64,000 nt of DNA from HGM04593 sp045660825 (lineage in GTDB: Bacteria > Bacteroidota > Bacteroidia > Bacteroidales > Bacteroidaceae). The notes beneath the pieces were generated by a model that was not told the origin of the DNA, did not search any database, and saw only the letters and a list, made by a program, of their open reading frames with translations. The DNA lies in assembly GCA_045660825.1 (NCBI GenBank), contig JAZREN010000053.1, positions 91,297 through 155,296 of the forward strand, in the 5' to 3' direction. The translations under genes were made by a program, and so were the position numbers. Positions 60,068-64,000 of this stretch are shown here, piece after piece. The stretch's first letter is position 1. Each line of letters starts with the position of its first letter.

Positions 60068-60103
60068 ATATCAGCACTATATATAATAAGGTAACGGAAC
60101 AGA

Positions 60104-60703
60104 TTACTTTATCACATTTTTAGCTTTTGGCATATCCTTGCCCATAATCTGTACCTGCACGGGTGCACCATTTCCGCTATTTATATACATGGGATTCTCT
60201 TTCTCCACTGCCATTGCCTTTATGCCATTCTCATCAAGTATGCTGCATATTCTTTCAGCATCTGTTTTGTCCTGGCATTCTACAGCTACAACAAGGTCAT
60301 TATCATTCTTGTAGCTTTGTGTAGTACGTTTATTCTGCATAAATAAAAAGATGCTCAATGAAATGCTTACAGGAAACCATTGCTCCCAATTACCGCTAAA
60401 AGAACTGTCTGCATTGTCGGGGAACAACCATTCGAGCAACATGAAGACGCCGTATATAATTGTTGCCACAATTGCTATAATTGTCATGGTCTTGAGGATT
60501 TTTACACCCTTTGACTCTTTGTTGTGTCGTGCAAACAATAGATAGGCAACCAACAGCAGAAATGAAACACCACCCAATCCCAATTGTAAATCAAACCAGT
60601 CGACCACCTCCTTTTTTTCTATCATGTCGCATAGGAAAAAACAAGGCAAAGAGATTAACAGACTGAATGTAAAATCAAATAGGAAATTCTTTACAGTTTT
60701 CAT
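60104..60703 (-). CDS. Membrane protein with C-terminal DUF2007-like domain
   Basis: About 199 aa from ATG 60703 (MKTVKNFLFDFTFSLLI); an ATG at 60724 adds seven residues. Transmembrane segments are at about 8-28, 42-60, 75-98 and 108-126. Residues 135-199 ('VVAVECQDKTDAERICSILD', 'APVQVQIMGKDMPKAKNVI') resemble DUF2007, a small putative signal-transducing domain. Role unknown. The gene diverges from the dihydrouridine synthase gene by about 95 bp. Confidence 0.8.
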   Translation of the reverse strand: MKTVKNFLFDFTFSLLISLPCFFLCDMIEKKEVVDWFDLQLGLGGVSFLLLVAYLLFARHNKESKGVKILKTMTIIAIVATIIYGVFMLLEWLFPDNADSSFSGNWEQWFPVSISLSIFLFMQNKRTTQSYKNDNDLVVAVECQDKTDAERICSILDENGIKAMAVEKENPMYINSGNGAPVQVQIMGKDMPKAKNVIK

Positions 60704-60798
60704 AGATGTGTGATTTTTTTTCAAAGTTATTTAAATTATCGGATTGGCAATCCAAATTTTATCAAAAAAGTGTATATTCGTCCCCAAATTAATGTCTT

Positions 60799-61728
60799 AT
60801 GAAAATCTATTCGGCCCCTCTGCAAGGATTTACCGAGGCTGTGTGGCGCAATGTCCATAGTACGCTCTTTGGTGGTATTGACGGCTATTACACCCCTTTC
60901 CTGCGCTACGAGCATGGCGAGATTCGCAACAAGGATATACGCGATGTTGAACGCAAGAACAACAGTGTCGAAAATCTTGTGCCACAGGTGATTGCTGCCA
61001 CGCCACAGGAGATGCATCCATTGTTGGAACTTATTGCAGCTGAAGGATATACACGCGTTGATATAAACATGGGCTGTTCGTTCCCGCTGCAGATGCGTAA
61101 ACGTCATGGAGCAGGCCTGTTACCCTACCCTGAGCTGGTCGCCGATTTAATGAAGGAGGTTGCGTTGCACCCCGAGTTCTCGTTCTCGGTAAAGATGCGC
61201 CTTGGATGCAACAGCAAGGACGAGTGGAAAGAACTTCTTCCAATTCTTAACGACGCTCCCTTGCGCCATATAACAATGCATCCTCGCTTGGGTATCGAAC
61301 AGTATAAAAAGCCCGTAGACGTTGATGCGTTTGCCGAGTTTTACGATGCATGCAAGCATCCTGTGATATATAATGGCGACCTCAATACCCTGGCAGATAT
61401 TCAGCGCATTGAACAACTGTTCCCCAGGATTAAGGGCATCATGCTTGGCCGCGGACTGCTTGCCAACCCCGCACTTGGCATTGAATACCGCAACGGTCGA
61501 GAACTCACAAATGCCGAGCAAAGTAACCTTGTGCGTCTGATGCACGATGCCATGATGCGCGAACTCACTCCGCGTTTGCAAGGCAACACGCAGTTCCTCA
61601 GCAAAATGAAACCATATTGGGAATATCTGCTTCCCGCCATGCTCAAACGCGACAAGAAAGCAATACTCAAAGCAACGACAATTGAAAAATACATGAATGC
61701 AGTAAACGAGGGTTTGGCAAACTATTGA
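60799..61728 (+). CDS. tRNA-dihydrouridine synthase
   Basis: FMN enzyme reducing uridines in tRNA D-loops. The 309-aa TIM-barrel starts MKIYSAPLQGFTEAVWR. The catalytic cysteine is in 'DINMGCSFPLQMRKRHGAG', where the usual GCP is GCS. 'FSVKMRLGC' and 'HPRLGIEQYKKPVD' form the FMN/tRNA site, and 'GIMLGRGLLANPALG' closes the barrel. The C-terminal helical domain is short. A TATATTCG box sits about 20 bp before the ATG. Which D positions it modifies is unknown. Structured RNA copy B lies 95 bp downstream. Confidence 0.92.
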   Translation: MKIYSAPLQGFTEAVWRNVHSTLFGGIDGYYTPFLRYEHGEIRNKDIRDVERKNNSVENLVPQVIAATPQEMHPLLELIAAEGYTRVDINMGCSFPLQMRKRHGAGLLPYPELVADLMKEVALHPEFSFSVKMRLGCNSKDEWKELLPILNDAPLRHITMHPRLGIEQYKKPVDVDAFAEFYDACKHPVIYNGDLNTLADIQRIEQLFPRIKGIMLGRGLLANPALGIEYRNGRELTNAEQSNLVRLMHDAMMRELTPRLQGNTQFLSKMKPYWEYLLPAMLKRDKKAILKATTIEKYMNAVNEGLANY

Positions 61729-61788
61729 AATTCACCCTCTTTTCACCAGAGAGCCTTTTCTTTTTTATGCAATATCCCATTGGGAGTG

Positions 61789-61819
61789 TTGTCCGTTTTA
61801 AAAATATTTTCTAAATTTG
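61789..61819 (+). promoter_or_regulatory. Bacteroidetes-type promoter for structured RNA copy B
   Basis: TTG at 61789-61791, exactly 20 nt, then TAAATTTG at 61812-61819. Same 31-nt length and similar flanks as the promoter of copy A (7477-7507). Confidence 0.8.
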
Positions 61820-61823
61820 CGTT

Positions 61824-62085
61824 GTCGGGTTGTCCCGGCGGACATATTTTACGAAAGTGTTTTTCGATTAAGCCTTAAGTAGGAAATGTGGAAGTTTTCA
61901 ACAACAGAAGGGCAACGGACAGCACTCTCTTCTTGTTTAGTTATGGTATATATGCCCTCTTTAAGTGTGGGCATACTGTGCATACTATTCAAGTGTGGGG
62001 TATTGCATCGTTTATTTCTGTTAAGGTCTTTCCACAACCTCCTACTTAATGAACGAAAAAGGCTCCACACTTTCTTTTATATACA
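61824..62085 (+). ncRNA. Candidate structured RNA, copy B (long hairpin, paralogous to 7200-7470)
   Basis: Start inferred near 61824, at a 5' hairpin GTCGGG-TTGT-CCCGGC (61824-61839). Copy A has a hairpin of different sequence in the same place. A 222-nt hairpin follows, closed by GAAAGTGT (61853-61860) and ACACTTTC (62067-62074). Helices TTTTTCG/CGAAAAA, TTAAGTAGGA/TCCTACTTAA, TGTGGAAG/CTTTCCACA and AACAGAA/TTCTGTT replace the copy A helices with compensatory changes. The internal-loop strand GTGTGGGGTATTG is identical. It is followed by TTTCTTTTAT, a possible terminator tail, and by a lipoprotein ATG 56 nt past the hairpin. Identity (6S-like RNA or regulatory leader) is open. Confidence 0.75.
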
Positions 62086-62130
62086 TTGGCTCACACATGG
62101 AGTCTGCGGGCTGCAAAAACACTATTTACT

Positions 62131-62661
62131 ATGAAAAAATTGTATTTTTCATTTGTTGTTCTCGCCATTACTTTGGTTAGTTGCGGTTCATTCAAAAACC
62201 AGTTCATCGTCACAGAACTCATTGACTACATGGAGTCTTCGGCACGTATCCTTGAGCCCGAGCATAAAATGTTGGCAACCCCACTGATTGCCGACCTCCA
62301 GGTGTCCGATAAAAAGATAAACTACACCGAGAAGGAGATGTTTGCCAACCTCGAGGTTACAAACTTGTTGTTGAACAATATGCCAGAGCTCAAGAAAATC
62401 GCTCTCTCACGTGCAGCACAGGCACACAATGCCGATATTCTTGTAGGAGCTACAATTGATGTGGTGACAAAGAATGAGCGACTTGAAATCACTGTAACTG
62501 GTTACCCTGCACATTATGTGAAATTCCGCAACGTCAGCGAGCAGGATATCAAGGTAATGGAAAAGCTTCATTTTGTAGGTGGCGGAAAGAGCAATGCTGC
62601 AGACGAAATCATTGCTTCGCCCGAAAAGACACTTGATGTCATAACTACTAAAGTGGAATAA
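62131..62661 (+). CDS. Lipoprotein of unknown function (176 aa)
   Basis: ATG at 62131 gives MKKLYFSFVVLAITLVSCGS with lipobox LVSC (Cys18). The mature domain includes 'PLIADLQVSDKKINYTEKEM' and 'ALSRAAQAHNADILVGATID', then 'EITVTGYPAHYVKFRNVSE', suggesting a small alpha/beta fold; no named family. An in-frame ATG 15 codons upstream is rejected because it would destroy the signal peptide. It is downstream of structured RNA copy B and 28 bp upstream of the beta-barrel protein gene; these two probably form an operon. Confidence 0.85.
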   Translation: MKKLYFSFVVLAITLVSCGSFKNQFIVTELIDYMESSARILEPEHKMLATPLIADLQVSDKKINYTEKEMFANLEVTNLLLNNMPELKKIALSRAAQAHNADILVGATIDVVTKNERLEITVTGYPAHYVKFRNVSEQDIKVMEKLHFVGGGKSNAADEIIASPEKTLDVITTKVE

Positions 62662-62688
62662 TTTCTTGACCCATAAAATCAGAATGTC

Positions 62689-63396
62689 ATGAAACGGATA
62701 TTAGTTTTGGCACTCTTCTTTGCAGTGTTGCTGCCTTGCAGCGACGTATTTGCACAGAACAAGGTGCAGGGAGGTATGGTGGTGAGGAAACTTACCTACC
62801 ACAAAAAGGAGAAGAAGCCTAAAAAGAAAATAGAACCGGTGAAACCCGGTTTTCAGCACTCGGTCACTTTAATGGGCGGTACAGATTTCGATTACTTCCG
62901 GGGTGAAATTGACTATATTTACGGTTATCGTTTCAATAACCGCTTTTTTGCCGGAGCCGGTATTGGATTGAACTATGACGATGCAGGTGATTGGGATGAT
63001 TATGATGTACGTACAACGGACTTTGATGATTATGAACTGCGCAATATGTATTCCATACCGCTTTATGCCCATGCCCGAGCATATCTGGGCAAGAAACGTT
63101 GTCTGCCATTCTTTGCCTTTTCGGCCGGTGCGAAATTTGGATTACCTGCAATGACAATAATGTTGAACGATAGTGATCATTACACTTTGTATTCCGAGAC
63201 CATCGAGTTTGTCACATATCTCTTTGAACCGGCATTTGGTCTTGATGTGCGCCTTACATCGCGCGCAAGCATTAACCTGCAGCTTGGTGCAACCATTTAC
63301 GGGGTACCACGATTGAGGTTATCCGATTCCACCCACGCGCAGATATACCAGAAAGCCACCTGTGATTTTGCCATTAAATTAGGTTGTACTTTTTAA
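62689..63396 (+). CDS. Outer-membrane beta-barrel protein (porin-like)
   Basis: 235 aa with signal peptide MKRILVLALFFAVLLPCSDVFA. A Lys-rich segment follows (about 40-60, 'KKEKKPKKKIEPVKPG'). The rest, from about 62, consists of alternating-residue beta-strands and short turns ('FFAGAGIGLNYDD', 'CLPFFAFSAGAKFGLP', 'ASINLQLGATIYG'), ending in Phe ('FAIKLGCTF') as outer-membrane barrels do. An 8-10 stranded OmpA/OmpW-like barrel is likely. Function unknown. It is followed 10 bp later by an LRR lipoprotein gene. Confidence 0.85.
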   Translation: MKRILVLALFFAVLLPCSDVFAQNKVQGGMVVRKLTYHKKEKKPKKKIEPVKPGFQHSVTLMGGTDFDYFRGEIDYIYGYRFNNRFFAGAGIGLNYDDAGDWDDYDVRTTDFDDYELRNMYSIPLYAHARAYLGKKRCLPFFAFSAGAKFGLPAMTIMLNDSDHYTLYSETIEFVTYLFEPAFGLDVRLTSRASINLQLGATIYGVPRLRLSDSTHAQIYQKATCDFAIKLGCTF

Positions 63397-63406
63397 ATGA
63401 ACGGCT

Positions 63407-64000
63407 ATGAAAAGATTTTTGAACATATTTGCAGCCATTGTGGCTTTGGGTATCTTAACCGGCTGTTACGAAGAGATTGACCTGGTAGAAGGCACTGCTT
63501 ACACAACAATCAATTACACAACCAATGATAATGAGATTGCTGACATTAGAACATACAGTATGCACGTAATCAGCAATACATATACCAATGGTGTTGGCAA
63601 GGTTGTTGTCAAGGGCAAAATGACTGTCTTCTATAATTATTTTGAATATTGTGACAATGTAACAAGCGTGACAATCCCCAAAGGAGTGACGACTATTGGA
63701 GAATACGCTTTCTCTGATTGTGACAATCTTAAAAGTATCGCAATTCCCGAAGGTGTAACAGAAATAAAAAGTTATACGTTCTATAACTGTGACAAGCTTG
63801 CAAGCATAACACTCCCAAGCACTCTTGTAACTATAGGTTCAAGTGCTTTCAGTGATTGTGATGCACTTGGGAGTATCGTTATTCCGGACAATGTCACAAC
63901 TATAGCAGAACGGGCTTTTTATGACTGTGATGCCCTTAAGAGTGTTACAATAGGCCGCAGTGTCACAGCTATCGGATATGACGCTTTCTGGGGATGCAAC
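63407..64000 (+). CDS. BspA-like LRR lipoprotein, N-terminal part (cut by window end)
   Basis: ATG at 63407 gives MKRFLNIFAAIVALGILTGC with lipobox LTGC (Cys20). After a linker, LRR_5 repeats start near residue 80: 'VTSVTIPKGVTTIGEYAFSD', 'LKSIAIPEGVTEIKSYTF', 'LASITLPSTLVTIGSSAF', 'LGSIVIPDNVTTIAERAF'. It is 198 residues to the window edge. It is anchored by lipid rather than by the C-terminal tail presumed for the LRR protein at 4072-6615. The repeats are more diverged from one another than in that gene. Start chosen because the signal peptide begins there; the preceding gene stops 10 bp upstream. Confidence 0.9.
   Translation, partial: MKRFLNIFAAIVALGILTGCYEEIDLVEGTAYTTINYTTNDNEIADIRTYSMHVISNTYTNGVGKVVVKGKMTVFYNYFEYCDNVTSVTIPKGVTTIGEYAFSDCDNLKSIAIPEGVTEIKSYTFYNCDKLASITLPSTLVTIGSSAFSDCDALGSIVIPDNVTTIAERAFYDCDALKSVTIGRSVTAIGYDAFWGCN

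Noticed and set aside
62086..62130. Upstream extension of the lipoprotein gene
   Set aside because: It would put a charged segment before the lipoprotein signal and lies in the leader of structured RNA copy B.

Overview
Organism. The window looks like a chromosome segment of a gut-type Bacteroidales bacterium (Bacteroides/Prevotella/Paraprevotella neighbourhood). The evidence is: promoters of the Bacteroidetes form TTG-N19/21-TAnnTTTG; starts without Shine-Dalgarno sequences; secreted BspA-like leucine-rich-repeat proteins with a short 'YDLNGR...GIYI.NGKK' tail; the lon-tgt-lptF/G order; a long-form PurF next to carB; a glutaminase/glutamate decarboxylase pair; and class 1B PyrK-PyrD. I cannot name a genus or species from the sequence alone.

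Layout. 0-3.1 kb: the 5' part of clpC (minus) and aspS. 3.1-7.7 kb: a 1-kb repeat-filled gap, an 847-aa BspA-like LRR protein, a small unknown protein, and structured RNA copy A. 7.7-19.1 kb: mostly minus-strand housekeeping genes (DPP IV, gamma-carbonic-anhydrase-like protein, DEAD-box helicase, LptF/G permease, tgt, lon, trmN6) with a lipid kinase on plus. 19.1-19.4 kb: one intact tRNA-Thr(CGT) preceded on its own strand by two decayed tRNA copies. 19.5-28.2 kb: M20 dipeptidase, upp, a membrane protein, a PurF-type amidotransferase and carB. 28.3-34 kb: accessory genes (carboxypeptidase-D-regulatory-like protein, HTH/DUF2975-like regulatory cassette, yjdM, HD protein, a frameshifted DUF6973-like gene plus lipoprotein, a nitroreductase lipoprotein). 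34.1-41.6 kb: glsA-gadB, two transporters, a secreted M6-type metalloprotease. 42.7-51.6 kb: an XRE regulator, pyrK-pyrD, trmD, gyrA, a TPR protein and an aminotransferase. 51.8-58.8 kb: a complete integrated microvirus (ssDNA phage) bounded by two dif-like XerC/XerD sites. 59-64 kb: secreted/membrane proteins, a tRNA-dihydrouridine synthase, structured RNA copy B, a lipoprotein, a beta-barrel protein, and the start of another LRR lipoprotein cut by the window end.

Most interesting content. (1) The microvirus prophage carries HUH Rep, major capsid, pilot and probable scaffold proteins and a T7-lysozyme-type amidase. It also has a 257-bp imperfect hairpin, two plus-strand genes opposing the rest, and one canonical promoter near the left attachment site. 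That promoter points out of the prophage in the integrated state, but would read across the joined site into the rep/capsid operon in the excised circle. I infer that integration itself may switch the lytic genes off. (2) Two paralogous transcription units (about 7200-7470 minus and 61824-62085 plus) share an identical promoter layout, a 5' hairpin and a 222-nt long hairpin with multiple compensatory base-pair changes. Each ends 56-57 nt before a start codon, so they are candidates for a 6S-like RNA or a new cis-regulatory RNA family. (3) The tRNA-Thr locus contains two decoy tRNA fragments in the same predicted precursor.

How the genes work together. Pyrimidine supply is represented by carB, pyrK-pyrD and upp. 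Translation fidelity is represented by aspS, tRNA-Thr, tgt, trmD, trmN6 and a Dus enzyme. Proteostasis is represented by clpC and lon. Glutamine-to-GABA acid consumption is represented by glsA-gadB. No CRISPR array, transposase or rRNA operon was seen.
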